Source: Amycolatopsis iheyensis (GTDB taxonomy: Bacteria; Actinomycetota; Actinomycetes; Mycobacteriales; Pseudonocardiaceae). From it: DNA of 64,000 bases. Numbering within the stretch: position 1 is the first letter of the stretch; every line of letters begins with the position of its first letter. The stretch spans positions 78,435 through 142,434 of the forward strand of contig NZ_JAMXQV010000029.1 of NCBI RefSeq assembly GCF_024703995.1. Reading direction: 5' to 3'. Made by a program: the position numbers and the translations under genes. The notes under the pieces are model-generated. The model ran no database searches and had not been told where the DNA came from. It saw only the letters and a program-made list of their open reading frames with translations. Shown piece after piece: positions 25,383 through 33,435 of this stretch.

Positions 25383-26597
25383 GTGGGACGAAACGGGCCG
25401 CAGGTCGGAACCCCGGCGAGCATGCGGGCGCTGAACCAGCGCCTGGTGCTGGACCGGTTGCGCACGCGAGGTGAGGCGACACGGCCGCAGATCGCCGTCG
25501 ACACCGGGTTGTCGAAACCCACGGTGGGACAGGCACTCCTCGATCTCGAGCAGCACGGATTGGTCCGAACCACCGGCCGCAGCCTGACCGGACCGGGCCG
25601 CGCGGCGGTCGTCTACCAGGCGGCGCCGGACGCGGGACACGTCGTGGGCGTCGACATCGGGCGACGCGTGATCCGGATCGCCGTCGCCGACCTGGAAGGC
25701 AGCATCGTCACCCGGCTCGACGAGCCGAACCGGTGCCGCTCCGCGAGCGCTTTGGTGCGCACCGTAAGCGAATCCGTCGAACGCGCGGTGACTTCGGCCG
25801 GGCTGGACCCGCACGAAGTCGTCGCGACGGTGGTGGGCACGCCGGGCGTCCCCGACCCGGCGAGCGGGACGGTGCACCGCGCGCCGAACCTGCCGGGCTG
25901 GGAGCGGCGCGGGCTGCTGCACGAGCTCGTCGCGACTCTCGCGGCCGGCGGCTCCGACGTCGTGGTGGAGAACGACGCGAACCTGTGCGCGGTCGGCGAG
26001 CACGCCCTCGGCGCCGCGCTCGGGGTGGACGTGCTGGTGTGCCTGACGGTCGGCACCGGCATCGGCATGGGCCTGCTGGTCGACGGCCGCCTGTTCCGCG
26101 GCGCCCACGGCGCGGCGGGCGAGATCGCCGACCTCCCGTACGGCCCGCTCCCGGACGGCGCGCCGGCCCGGCGCCCGGGCCCGGTCGAGACGGTGGCGGC
26201 GGGCCAGGCGGTGCTCGAAGCGGCCCGCTCGCTGGGACTGGCGAAGGCACGCTCGGCGAAGGACGTGTTCCGGCTGGCCCGCGCGGGCGACGCGCTGGCG
26301 CTGCGGGTGGTCGAGGACGAAGCCGAGAAGCTCGCGTACGTCGTGTCGGCGGTGACGGCGGTGCTCGACCCGCGCCTGATCGTGCTCGGCGGTGGCATCG
26401 GCGGCAACGCGGACCTGCTGGCGGAGCCGATGCGGAAGGCGTTGGCGGCGACGATCCCGGTGGTGCCGGACATCGTGGCGGGCCAGCTGGGCGAGGACGC
26501 GGTGCTGGCGGGCGCGATCGCGACGGCGCTGGGCACGGCCCGCGAGCTGGTGTTCGACCGGCGCGGCCTGAGCCGGGCGGCCGGCGCGGCCGGGTAG
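25383..26597 (+). CDS. ROK-family transcriptional repressor
   Basis: A 404-residue NagC/XylR-type regulator. It has a winged-helix domain (NQRLVLDRLRTRGEATRPQIAVDTGLSKPTVGQALLDLEQHGLV) and a ROK sugar-binding domain (VVGVDIGRRVIRIAVADLEG, VENDANLCAVGEHALGAALG, GAHGAAGEIADLPYG). The zinc-binding cysteine cluster is replaced by PYGPLPDGAPARRPG, so it may lack zinc. GTG start 25383 is preceded by AGGAGG. It probably represses the divergent permease-hydrolase-kinase operon until the amino sugar, or its phosphate, binds. Confidence 0.92.
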   Translation: MGRNGPQVGTPASMRALNQRLVLDRLRTRGEATRPQIAVDTGLSKPTVGQALLDLEQHGLVRTTGRSLTGPGRAAVVYQAAPDAGHVVGVDIGRRVIRIAVADLEGSIVTRLDEPNRCRSASALVRTVSESVERAVTSAGLDPHEVVATVVGTPGVPDPASGTVHRAPNLPGWERRGLLHELVATLAAGGSDVVVENDANLCAVGEHALGAALGVDVLVCLTVGTGIGMGLLVDGRLFRGAHGAAGEIADLPYGPLPDGAPARRPGPVETVAAGQAVLEAARSLGLAKARSAKDVFRLARAGDALALRVVEDEAEKLAYVVSAVTAVLDPRLIVLGGGIGGNADLLAEPMRKALAATIPVVPDIVAGQLGEDAVLAGAIATALGTARELVFDRRGLSRAAGAAG

Positions 26598-26609
26598 CGC
26601 GGGCGCGAG

Positions 26610-26840
26610 TCAGTCCGAAGGGCCGCGCAGCGTCAGCACCACCCGCAGCACGTGCTCCACCGCCGTCGGGAAGGCCGCGCCGCGCAGCTCACCGCGCTCC
26701 TCCAGGTTGCGCGAGGCGAACTCCAGCACCCGCTCCGGTCCGCCGCGGCGCACGACCAGCGCCGCCAGCTCCTCGAGGTCCAGGTCCGGGTGGTCGAGGC
26801 GCGTCAAGGCGAACTCGATGACCAGCTCTTCCGCCGTCAT
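26610..26840 (-). CDS. Small hypothetical protein
   Basis: 76 residues from ATG 26840 with GGAGG upstream. Acidic and leucine-rich, with a helix-loop arrangement (MTAEELVIEFALTRLDHPDLDLEELAALVVRRGG). No motif is recognised. Convergent with the ROK repressor, 12 bases away. Codon use looks coding. Confidence 0.6.
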   Translation of the reverse strand: MTAEELVIEFALTRLDHPDLDLEELAALVVRRGGPERVLEFASRNLEERGELRGAAFPTAVEHVLRVVLTLRGPSD

Positions 26841-27102
26841 GCCCACCTCCGCCGTCCATCTTAGGCGGCACGGCGACGACGTGATCGTGCTCGGTTTAAC
26901 ACTCTCCCGGCCGCGGATCGAGCGCCGATGCGGTGATGCGGAGCCGGATGGCGGACCACTGCCCGCACACGATCGGCGGGTCGATTGGGCCGTTCGGAGG
27001 TGATTTTGCGCGATCGTGTACGGAACGCGAATACCCGGTAACCCGGACGATCCGGTCAGTCATGATGCAGGACCACCCAACGACGGCGATCGGGAGGCGG
27101 CG
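26841..27102. other. Intergenic region, nothing recognised
   Basis: A 262-base stretch between divergent small genes with slightly lower GC than the neighbours (for example GTTTAACACTC near 26893 and AATACCCGGTAACCC near 27031). No RNA gene, repeat, or clear promoter could be supported, though the promoters of both small genes should lie here. Confidence 0.4.
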
Positions 27103-27357
27103 ATGGCCCTGCATCGGCAGCAGCGCGTGAGGCGCTCGCGCCACGCCCTCCCCTCCCGCTGGTGGCCGCCGGTCCTCGTCGCCGCGTCCATCGCGGCTGT
27201 GATCCCCGGCGACACCGTCGGCGGCCTGCTCGTCGGCACGAGCGTGCTGGTGGCCTTCACCGCCCTCGCCGCGGCTCGGCGCGTCCTCGGCCACGCGGCC
27301 GTGCACGTCAACCTGATCCTCGCCGAAGAGCTGGCCGCCGAGCCCACTCAGCGATAG
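27103..27357 (+). CDS. Small membrane protein
   Basis: 84 residues from ATG 27103 (GGGAGG upstream at about 27092). Basic N-terminus, two hydrophobic helices (PVLVAASIAAVIPG and VGGLLVGTSVLVAFTALAAA), short amphipathic tail. The family is not recognised. The open frame upstream to 27016 lacks membrane character, so the shorter start is preferred. Confidence 0.55.
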   Translation: MALHRQQRVRRSRHALPSRWWPPVLVAASIAAVIPGDTVGGLLVGTSVLVAFTALAAARRVLGHAAVHVNLILAEELAAEPTQR

Positions 27358-27396
27358 ACAACCGGGCGAAAACCACTGTGACCGAGTTCGCTCGCG

Positions 27397-27428
27397 TTAC
27401 TGTACCGTCCAGACGGTATAGTAAGAGG
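27397..27428 (+). promoter_or_regulatory. TetR operator and -10 of exporter operon
   Basis: TACCGTC (27403-27409) and GACGGTA (27412-27418) form a perfect inverted repeat with a 2-base spacer. The -10 element TATAGT (27417-27422) overlaps its right arm and ends 7 bases before the ATG at 27430, so the transcript is probably leaderless and fully blocked when the TetR protein binds. Confidence 0.8.
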
Positions 27429-27429
27429 C

Positions 27430-28917
27430 ATGACGACGAGCCTGACCACCTCCACCGAGCCGTTGAGCCACCGGCGCCGCTGGGCCGCGCTGGGTGTGCT
27501 CGTCGGCGCCGTGCTCCTGCTCGCGGTCGACGGCACCGTGCTCTACCTGGCCGTCCCGTCGCTGACGCGGGAGCTCGCGCCCAGCGCCACCGAGATCCTC
27601 TGGATCGGTGACATCTACTCGCTCGCGCTGGCCGGCCTGCTGGTCACCGCGGGCAACCTCGCCGACCGCTTCGGCCGCAAGCGCGTCCTGCTCATCGGCA
27701 CGGCCGCGTTCGGGCTCGCCTCGGTGCTGGCCGCCTTCTCCCCCACCGCGGGCGTGCTCATCTTCGCGCGGCTGCTGCTGGGCGTCGCCGCGGCGACGAT
27801 CATGCCTTCGACGCTGTCGATCATCCGCACCCTGTTCGCGGACCCGCGTGAGCGCACCCGCGCCATCGCGATCTGGTCGGCCGGCTCCGGCGGCGGCATC
27901 GCGCTCGGCCCGCTCGTCGGCGGTGTCCTGCTCGAGCACTACTGGTGGGGCTCGGTGTTCCTCATCAACGTGCCGATCGTCGTCGGCTTCCTGATCGCCG
28001 GCGCGCTGCTGCTGCCGGAGTCCCGCGACCCGCACCCGGGGCGCTTCGACCTCCTGTCGGCCGGCCTGTCGATGGCCGCGATCGTGCCGCTGGTCTACGC
28101 CGTCAAGCACGCGGTCGGCTCGGGGATCGACGTGCCGGTCGTCCTCGCGGCCGCGGCCGGGCTGCTCGCCGGGACGGCGTTCATCCGCCGGCAGCGACGC
28201 GCGGCGAACCCGCTGATCGACGTGACGCTGTTCCGCCACGGCGCGTTCAGCGGCGCCGTCCTGGCGAACTTCGTCTCGGTCTTCGCGCTGATGGGGCTGC
28301 TGTTCTTCTTCTCCCAGTACTTGCAGCTCGTCCGCGGGTTCGGTCCGCTGGAAGCCGGGCTGGCGGAGATGCCGGCCACCCTGGCCTCGATCGTGGTCGT
28401 CGCCGCGGTCGGCGTGGTCGTCACGCGGCTCGGCCGGGGCCGCGCCGTCGCCGCCGGCCTCGGGGTGACCGCGCTGGGGCTGCTGATGGTCGCGCTCGCC
28501 GAACGCGCGTCGCACTACGGCTGGCTGGGCCTGGCCCTGCTGCCCGTCGGCCTCGGCGTCGGGCTCGCGCTGACGCTGACCGTCGACTCGGTGCTCTCGG
28601 CGGTGCCGCGGGACAAGGCCGGCTCGGCGTCGGCGATCTCCGAAACCGCCTACGAGCTCGGCGCGGCGCTCGGCATCGCGATCCTCGGGTCGCTGGTCAC
28701 GCTGGTGTACCGGGCGTTCCTGCCCGCGGACGTCCCCGGCGAGGTGCGGGACTCCCTCGCCGGCGCGGCGGCGGTCCTCGACCCGGGCTCGGGCCTGGCG
28801 CAGACCGCCCGCGAGGCGTTCACCGGCGCCATGCAGGTGACGTCGGTCGCGGCGGCGGCCGTCACCGCCGTCGCCGCGGTGATCGCCTGGCGTACGATTC
28901 CGTCCGGAAAGGACTGA
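27430..28917 (+). CDS. DHA2-family MFS drug exporter
   Basis: A 495-residue, 14-helix exporter of the EmrB/QacA/SmvA type. It has motif D1 at the start of helix 1 (LLLAVDGTVLYLAVPSLTREL), A-motif GNLADRFGRKRVLLIG, and motif C in helix 5 (IWSAGSGGGIALGPLVGGVLLEHYWWGSVFLINVP). It pumps out lipophilic cations or antibiotics. The TetR gene starts 3 bases after its stop; the operator before the gene suggests direct repression by that TetR, relieved by the transported drug. Confidence 0.94.
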   Translation: MTTSLTTSTEPLSHRRRWAALGVLVGAVLLLAVDGTVLYLAVPSLTRELAPSATEILWIGDIYSLALAGLLVTAGNLADRFGRKRVLLIGTAAFGLASVLAAFSPTAGVLIFARLLLGVAAATIMPSTLSIIRTLFADPRERTRAIAIWSAGSGGGIALGPLVGGVLLEHYWWGSVFLINVPIVVGFLIAGALLLPESRDPHPGRFDLLSAGLSMAAIVPLVYAVKHAVGSGIDVPVVLAAAAGLLAGTAFIRRQRRAANPLIDVTLFRHGAFSGAVLANFVSVFALMGLLFFFSQYLQLVRGFGPLEAGLAEMPATLASIVVVAAVGVVVTRLGRGRAVAAGLGVTALGLLMVALAERASHYGWLGLALLPVGLGVGLALTLTVDSVLSAVPRDKAGSASAISETAYELGAALGIAILGSLVTLVYRAFLPADVPGEVRDSLAGAAAVLDPGSGLAQTAREAFTGAMQVTSVAAAAVTAVAAVIAWRTIPSGKD

Positions 28918-28919
28918 CG

Positions 28920-29489
28920 ATGCCTCGCAAAGCCGGTCGTGGCCCGGAAGAAACGCGCCGGGCCCTGCTCGACGCCGCCGGACAGGTCGTCCGCACCCGC
29001 GGGATCTCGGCGTCGCTCGACGACATCGCCAAGGCGGCCGGGGTGTCGAAAGGCGGTCTGCTGTACCACTTCCCGGCCAAGGACGCGCTGGTGCGCACGC
29101 TCGCCCAGGACATCCTCGACCGCTTCCGCGCGGACGTCCTGGCGGCGCTCGACCCGGCCGACACCGCGCCGGGCCGGCTGACCCGCGCGTACGTCCGGGC
29201 GTCGCTCGACACCTCCCAGGACGAGGTCGCCGTCCGCGAGGCGATCGCGCTGATCGCCCAGCTGATCGCCATCCCCGAGATCGCGGCGATCGCCCGCGCG
29301 GACGCCGAACGCTGGGACACCGACCTGCGCGACGACGGCCTCCCGGACCACGTGGTCACCCTCGTCGTCGCCGCGGCCGACGGCGCCAGCATGGCCCCGG
29401 TGTGGGGCGTCGGCATCGACGTGAAGGCGGCGAAACAGCTGGAGCGGCAGTTACTGGACATGACGCGGGACTTGTCAACCCGTAGATAG
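28920..29489 (+). CDS. TetR-family regulator of exporter
   Basis: 189 residues with an N-terminal TetR HTH (GRGPEETRRALLDAAGQVVRTRGISASLDDIAKAAGVSKGGLLYHFPAKDALV) and a divergent ligand-binding domain. ATG 28920 lies two bases after the exporter TGA. Co-transcription with the exporter and the inverted repeat at 27403-27418 point to simple autoregulation. Ligand unknown. Confidence 0.93.
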   Translation: MPRKAGRGPEETRRALLDAAGQVVRTRGISASLDDIAKAAGVSKGGLLYHFPAKDALVRTLAQDILDRFRADVLAALDPADTAPGRLTRAYVRASLDTSQDEVAVREAIALIAQLIAIPEIAAIARADAERWDTDLRDDGLPDHVVTLVVAAADGASMAPVWGVGIDVKAAKQLERQLLDMTRDLSTRR

Positions 29490-29611
29490 TGTTGGTAAAT
29501 CACCATTGCCACGGCCCTACGGAAGTCGGCTCCGGGGCAGGCGAACAGCCGGTAAATTCTCGACAGCGCGCGCAATTCCGGCAAATCCCCGTCCCCACGA
29601 GGAGTCTTCCG

Positions 29612-30160
29612 ATGTCGAGGAAGTTCGCCCTGGCCGGCGCAGTTGCGCTGGCCCTCACCGTGACGCCGCTCGCCGCGGGCACCGCGTCGGCCGCCACGCA
29701 GCAGGAAGCGGCCGTCACGACGGTGTACTACAGCACCGCCAGCGCGCCGTCGTTCCGCTCGGTCATCAACGCCGGTGCCGCCAACTGGAACCGCAGCGTG
29801 ACCAACGTCAGACTGGTCGAGCGCAACTCCGGCGCCAGCCTGCGCTACACCGAAGGCAACGACCCGCGCGGGTCCTACGCCTCGACCAACGGGCACGGCA
29901 GCGGCACCATCTTCATCGACTACACCCAGGCCCGCCAGTACAACCCGACCCGCATCGCGGCGCACGAGACCGGCCACGCCCTCGGGCTGCCGGACCACTA
30001 CTCGGGCCCGTGCTCGGAACTGATGTCGGGCGGCGGCCCCGGCCCGTCGTGCACCAACGCGGTGCCGAACGCGGCCGAGCGCAGCCGGGTGAACTCGCTG
30101 TGGGCCAACGGCCTCGTGGCGAACCAGCAGCGAGCCGTCGAAACGATCTACGGCTTCTGA
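29612..30160 (+). CDS. Snapalysin-like secreted zinc protease
   Basis: A 182-residue M7 (snapalysin) metalloprotease. The signal peptide MSRKFALAGAVALALTVTPLAAGTASA is followed by a compact domain with the zinc signature HETGHALGLPDHY (His, His and Asp ligands of the HEXXHXXGXXD type). Two cysteine residues (GPCSEL, PSCTN) match the conserved disulfide of snapalysins. ATG 29612 has GAGGAG about 8 bases upstream. Small neutral protease, probably for extracellular nutrition. Its transcript ends at a 36-bp palindrome. Confidence 0.93.
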   Translation: MSRKFALAGAVALALTVTPLAAGTASAATQQEAAVTTVYYSTASAPSFRSVINAGAANWNRSVTNVRLVERNSGASLRYTEGNDPRGSYASTNGHGSGTIFIDYTQARQYNPTRIAAHETGHALGLPDHYSGPCSELMSGGGPGPSCTNAVPNAAERSRVNSLWANGLVANQQRAVETIYGF

Positions 30161-30166
30161 CCCCAC

Positions 30167-30202
30167 CGAGTGTGGCCCGGACCGCGGTCCGGGCCACACT
30201 CG
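30167..30202. terminator. 36-bp perfect palindromic terminator
   Basis: The sequence from 30167 to 30202 reads identically on both strands (arms CGAGTGTGGCCCGGACCG and its complement). It lies 6 bases after the snapalysin stop (30160) and 5 bases from the stop of the convergent APC permease (30208), so it can serve both transcripts. Confidence 0.85.
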
Positions 30203-30207
30203 TGTGC

Positions 30208-31584
30208 TCAGTCGCGGGCGGGTTCCTCGGCGGCGACGTCTTCGGCGATCCGCCAGCCACCCCGGCGGCGCAGCACCAGCACGTAGTAGACCGTCGCCAG
30301 GACCACGATGCCCGCCGTGACGATCAGGCTCGGGCGGCCCACCAGCGGGTCCAGCACGTTCTGGTACACCACGAACACCAGCACCGCCAGGGCCAGCACC
30401 GGTGCGACGGGGAACCACGGCATCCGGTACCGCGCGTGGGCCGTCGCGCCCGTGCGGCGGCCGTTGATCGCGCCGAGGCACAGGGCCGCGTACACCGCCA
30501 CGATCGACGTGCTCGTCACCACCAGCAGCACCTGCGGGTCGACGTAGCACAGCAGCGCCGCCACCACGCCGGTGCCGACCGTGGCCACCCACGGCGTGCC
30601 GAAGCGCGGGTGCACCGCCGCCAGCGCGCGGTTGACCGCGCCCGGCCACGCGCGGTCGCGGCCGCTGCTGAACACCAGCCGGGAGCTGATCAGCACGATC
30701 GCCAGCACCGCGTTCATGATCGCGAGCGCCACCGCCAGGCTGATCACCGTGTCGAGCGTGCTGCCGCCGCGGGCGGAGATGAACGCGGACAGCATGTTCT
30801 CCGCGCCGAACAGCTGACCGAGATCGGGCGCGCCCAGCAGCACCGCCGTCACCGGGACGAGCTCGGCGACCACCGTGATGGCGAGCGCCAGCAGGATCGC
30901 GCGGGCGATGCCGCGGGGCGCGTCGTGCGTCTCCTCGCCGAAGTACACCGCCGAGCCGTAGCCGTTGTAGGCGAACATCGCGACGGCCATCGCGATCGCG
31001 ATGGCGCCGACCGTGGCGGGCCCGCCGTCGGCCGCCACCGGGTGGGCCACCAGGTCGGTGAACGGGCGCGCCGGGTGCAGCAGGCCGAGCGCGCTGACCA
31101 CGACCAGCGCGAGGATCTCGATCGCCAGGAAGATCCCGGTCACCCAGGCGTTCAGCTTGATGTCGAACACCCCGACCACGGCCGCCAGCACGCACGTCGC
31201 GGCGGCGACCGTCGGCCCGGGCAGGCCCGGCCACAGCACCCCCAGGTACGTCCCGACGCCGAGCGCGATCACCGCGACGATCAGCACCTGCGTGATGATC
31301 ATCAGGCCCAGCACGGCGAACCCGGGCAGCCGGCCGAGCGTGCGCGTGACGATCGCGTACTCGCCGCCCGCCAGTGGGAACGCCGACGCGAGCTCCGCGT
31401 AGACGAACGCCATGAACACGCCGACGACGGCCGCCGCCGCGAAGCTCAGGAACGCGCCCGTCCCGGCGCCGGTGAGCACCCCCGGCGCGATGATGAACAC
31501 CGACGACGCGGGACTGATCGCCGAGAGCGTGATGAGCAGGGTGCCGAGGGTGCGCAGTCCGCGGCGCAGCGCAGGAGTGGTCAC
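30208..31584 (-). CDS. APC-family amino acid permease
   Basis: A 458-residue, 12-helix APC permease. The segments ITLSAISPASSVFIIAPGVLTGAGTGAFLSF, FVYAELASAFPLAGGEYAIVTRTLG and FAYNGYGSAVYFGEETHDAPRGIARAI are family hallmarks. GTG 31584 has GGAGG 9 bases upstream. The promoter at 31636-31664 is shared with a divergent TetR gene, followed by a P1 aminopeptidase, suggesting import of amino acids or short peptides' products. Confidence 0.92.
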   Translation of the reverse strand: MTTPALRRGLRTLGTLLITLSAISPASSVFIIAPGVLTGAGTGAFLSFAAAAVVGVFMAFVYAELASAFPLAGGEYAIVTRTLGRLPGFAVLGLMIITQVLIVAVIALGVGTYLGVLWPGLPGPTVAAATCVLAAVVGVFDIKLNAWVTGIFLAIEILALVVVSALGLLHPARPFTDLVAHPVAADGGPATVGAIAIAMAVAMFAYNGYGSAVYFGEETHDAPRGIARAILLALAITVVAELVPVTAVLLGAPDLGQLFGAENMLSAFISARGGSTLDTVISLAVALAIMNAVLAIVLISSRLVFSSGRDRAWPGAVNRALAAVHPRFGTPWVATVGTGVVAALLCYVDPQVLLVVTSTSIVAVYAALCLGAINGRRTGATAHARYRMPWFPVAPVLALAVLVFVVYQNVLDPLVGRPSLIVTAGIVVLATVYYVLVLRRRGGWRIAEDVAAEEPARD

Positions 31585-31635
31585 GACCGGGCCTCCAGTT
31601 CTCTGAAGCTCCTTCGAAAAACCGAGTGACCACGG

Positions 31636-31664
31636 ATCAAAGGCGCTCTCAGCCGACAAGTCAA
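31636..31664 (-). promoter_or_regulatory. Promoter of APC permease
   Basis: On the minus strand TTGACT (31664-31659) and TTTGAT (31641-31636) are separated by 17 bases, a good vegetative -35/-10 pair reading towards the permease. Confidence 0.6.
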
Positions 31665-31676
31665 GCCCTTGCTTTT

Positions 31677-31693
31677 TTCGATGATCGTTCGAA
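31677..31693. promoter_or_regulatory. Putative TetR operator
   Basis: Inverted repeat TTCGA (31677-31681) / TCGAA (31689-31693) lies directly before the TetR start. Another TTCGAA copy is at 31613-31618, nearer the permease. Spacing suggests control of both divergent genes. Confidence 0.5.
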
Positions 31694-31704
31694 GAATGAG
31701 CCGC

Positions 31705-32307
31705 ATGGCACGACCGAGCAGGGCACCCGAGCGCCGGGCCGAGCTGATCGCGGTGGCACGGCGCGCCGTCGTCGAGCGCGGCGTCCTCAACCTGCGGCTG
31801 CGGGACATCGCCGACGGCGCGGGTCTGTCGTCGGGCTCGGTGCTCTACTACTTCCCCACCCTCGCCGACCTGCTGCAGGAGGTGCAGCACGAAGCCGTCG
31901 AACGGTTCTGCACCCACCGCGAGCAGGCCGCCCGCGGCGGCACCCCGCGCGAGCGGCTCCTCGCGACCATCCGCAGCGGCCTGCCCACCGGCCCGGACGA
32001 CGAACTGTGCGTCCTGCTCTACGAACTCGGCACGATCGCCCGCCGCGACCCGGTGTACGCCGCCCGCCACATCGCGCTCTACGAGCGCCAGGTCGGCATC
32101 TACACCGGGATCCTCGAAGCCGGCGCGGCGACCGGCGAGTTCACCCTGACCGCCGACGCCGTGGCGATCGCGCGGAACCTCGTCGCGCTCGAAGACGGCT
32201 ACGGCCTGCACCTCACCCAGGCCGTGCCGACGCTCCAGCGGGAAACCGCCGAAGCGATGCTCCTGTCCTACGCCCGCACCGCCTGCACCCTGGAGGAACC
32301 GTCATGA
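31705..32307 (+). CDS. TetR-family regulator
   Basis: About 200 residues from ATG 31705 (MARPSRAPERRAELIAVARR). Upstream in-frame ATGs at 31681 and 31696 are possible but fall in the operator. The HTH is LRLRDIADGAGLSSGSVLYYFPTLADLLQ. The C-terminal domain resembles BetI/TetR_C regulators. Its stop overlaps the ATG of the P1 peptidase (ATGA). Divergent from the APC permease, which it probably controls with the peptidase. Confidence 0.9.
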   Translation: MARPSRAPERRAELIAVARRAVVERGVLNLRLRDIADGAGLSSGSVLYYFPTLADLLQEVQHEAVERFCTHREQAARGGTPRERLLATIRSGLPTGPDDELCVLLYELGTIARRDPVYAARHIALYERQVGIYTGILEAGAATGEFTLTADAVAIARNLVALEDGYGLHLTQAVPTLQRETAEAMLLSYARTACTLEEPS

Positions 32308-33374
32308 CCCGCGCCCGCGACCTGGGCATCGCGCTGCCCGGCCGGCCCGGCACGCACAACACGCTCACCGACGTCGCCGGGGTCGAAGTCGGCTACACGA
32401 CGCTCATCGAAGGCGAGTCGGTGCGCACCGGTGTCACCGCGGTCCTCCCCCGTGGGCGCGAAGGCTTCGCCGTGCCGTGCGCGGCGGGGACGTTCTCCCT
32501 CAACGGCAACGGCGAGATGACCGGCTCGGCGTGGCTCGCCGAAACCGGGTCGCTGACGCTGCCGGTGCTGATCACCAACACCCACGCCGTCGGCGCGTGC
32601 CACCGCGGCGTGATCGACTGGGTGGTGCGCGAGCGCCCGGACGTCGCGGCCGAGTGGCTGCTGCCGGTGGTCGCCGAGACCTGGGACGGCTACCTCAACG
32701 ACATCAACGCCCCGACGATCCACAGTGGACACGCGGCGGCGGCGATCGACGCCGCCCGCGGCGGCGCGGTCGAGGAGGGTTCGGTCGGCGGCGGCACCGG
32801 GATGACCTGCTACGGCTTCAAGGGCGGCACCGGCACGGCGTCCCGGGTCGTCCCCCACGGCGCGGACGAGTACACGGTGGGCGCGCTGGTGCAGGCGAAC
32901 TTCGGCAGCCGCCGGGAGCTGACGGTCGCCGGCTCGCCGGCCGGGCTGTCGCTGGCGGCGGACAACCCGATGGAGGAGTGGGCGGCCGCGCCGGCCGGCG
33001 CGGGCTCGGTGATCGTCGTGGTCGGGACGGACGCGCCGCTGCTGCCGGGCCAGTGCACGGCGCTCGCCCGGCGCGTCCCGCTGGGCCTGGCCCGGACCGG
33101 GACGACGGGCTCGCACTTCTCCGGCGACCTGTTCCTCGCGTTCAGCACCGCGAACCCGGGCGCGCTGACGAGCACGTTCCCCCGCACGGCGGAGGCGGAG
33201 TACGAAAACCTGCGGTTCGTGCCGTGGGGCCGGCTCGACCCGTTCTTCGAGGCCGTGGTCCAGGTCGTCGAAGAGGCGGTGCTCAACGCCCTCGTCGCCG
33301 GTCGCGAGATGACCGGCCACCGCGGCCACCGCGCGCCCGCCCTGCCGAGGGAGCACTGGCTCGGCCGTCCCTGA
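32304..33374 (+). CDS. P1-family (DmpA-like) aminopeptidase
   Basis: A 356-residue Ntn-fold self-processing aminopeptidase. The family segments GKPGTHN-like (GRPGTHNTLTDVAGVEVGYTT), EEGSVGGGTGMTCYGFKGGTGTASR and the autocleavage site Gly-Ser in GAGSVIVVVGTDAPL are present; Ser after cleavage becomes the N-terminal nucleophile. Members cleave D-Ala or beta-amino acid amides and peptides (DmpA, BapA). ATG 32304 with GGAGGAAC, coupled to the TetR gene. With the APC permease across the promoter it suggests use of D- or beta-peptides. Confidence 0.92.
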   Translation: MTRARDLGIALPGRPGTHNTLTDVAGVEVGYTTLIEGESVRTGVTAVLPRGREGFAVPCAAGTFSLNGNGEMTGSAWLAETGSLTLPVLITNTHAVGACHRGVIDWVVRERPDVAAEWLLPVVAETWDGYLNDINAPTIHSGHAAAAIDAARGGAVEEGSVGGGTGMTCYGFKGGTGTASRVVPHGADEYTVGALVQANFGSRRELTVAGSPAGLSLAADNPMEEWAAAPAGAGSVIVVVGTDAPLLPGQCTALARRVPLGLARTGTTGSHFSGDLFLAFSTANPGALTSTFPRTAEAEYENLRFVPWGRLDPFFEAVVQVVEEAVLNALVAGREMTGHRGHRAPALPREHWLGRP

Positions 33375-33435
33375 CCGGGACGAAATCGGTGATCATCCCG
33401 ATGGCGGGGCGCCGGTGCGGCAATACGGTCAAACG

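Noticed and set aside
29506..31629. Long plus-strand frame antisense to the APC permease
   Set aside because: Composition is that of a shadow ORF; the snapalysin and permease frames have clear domains.
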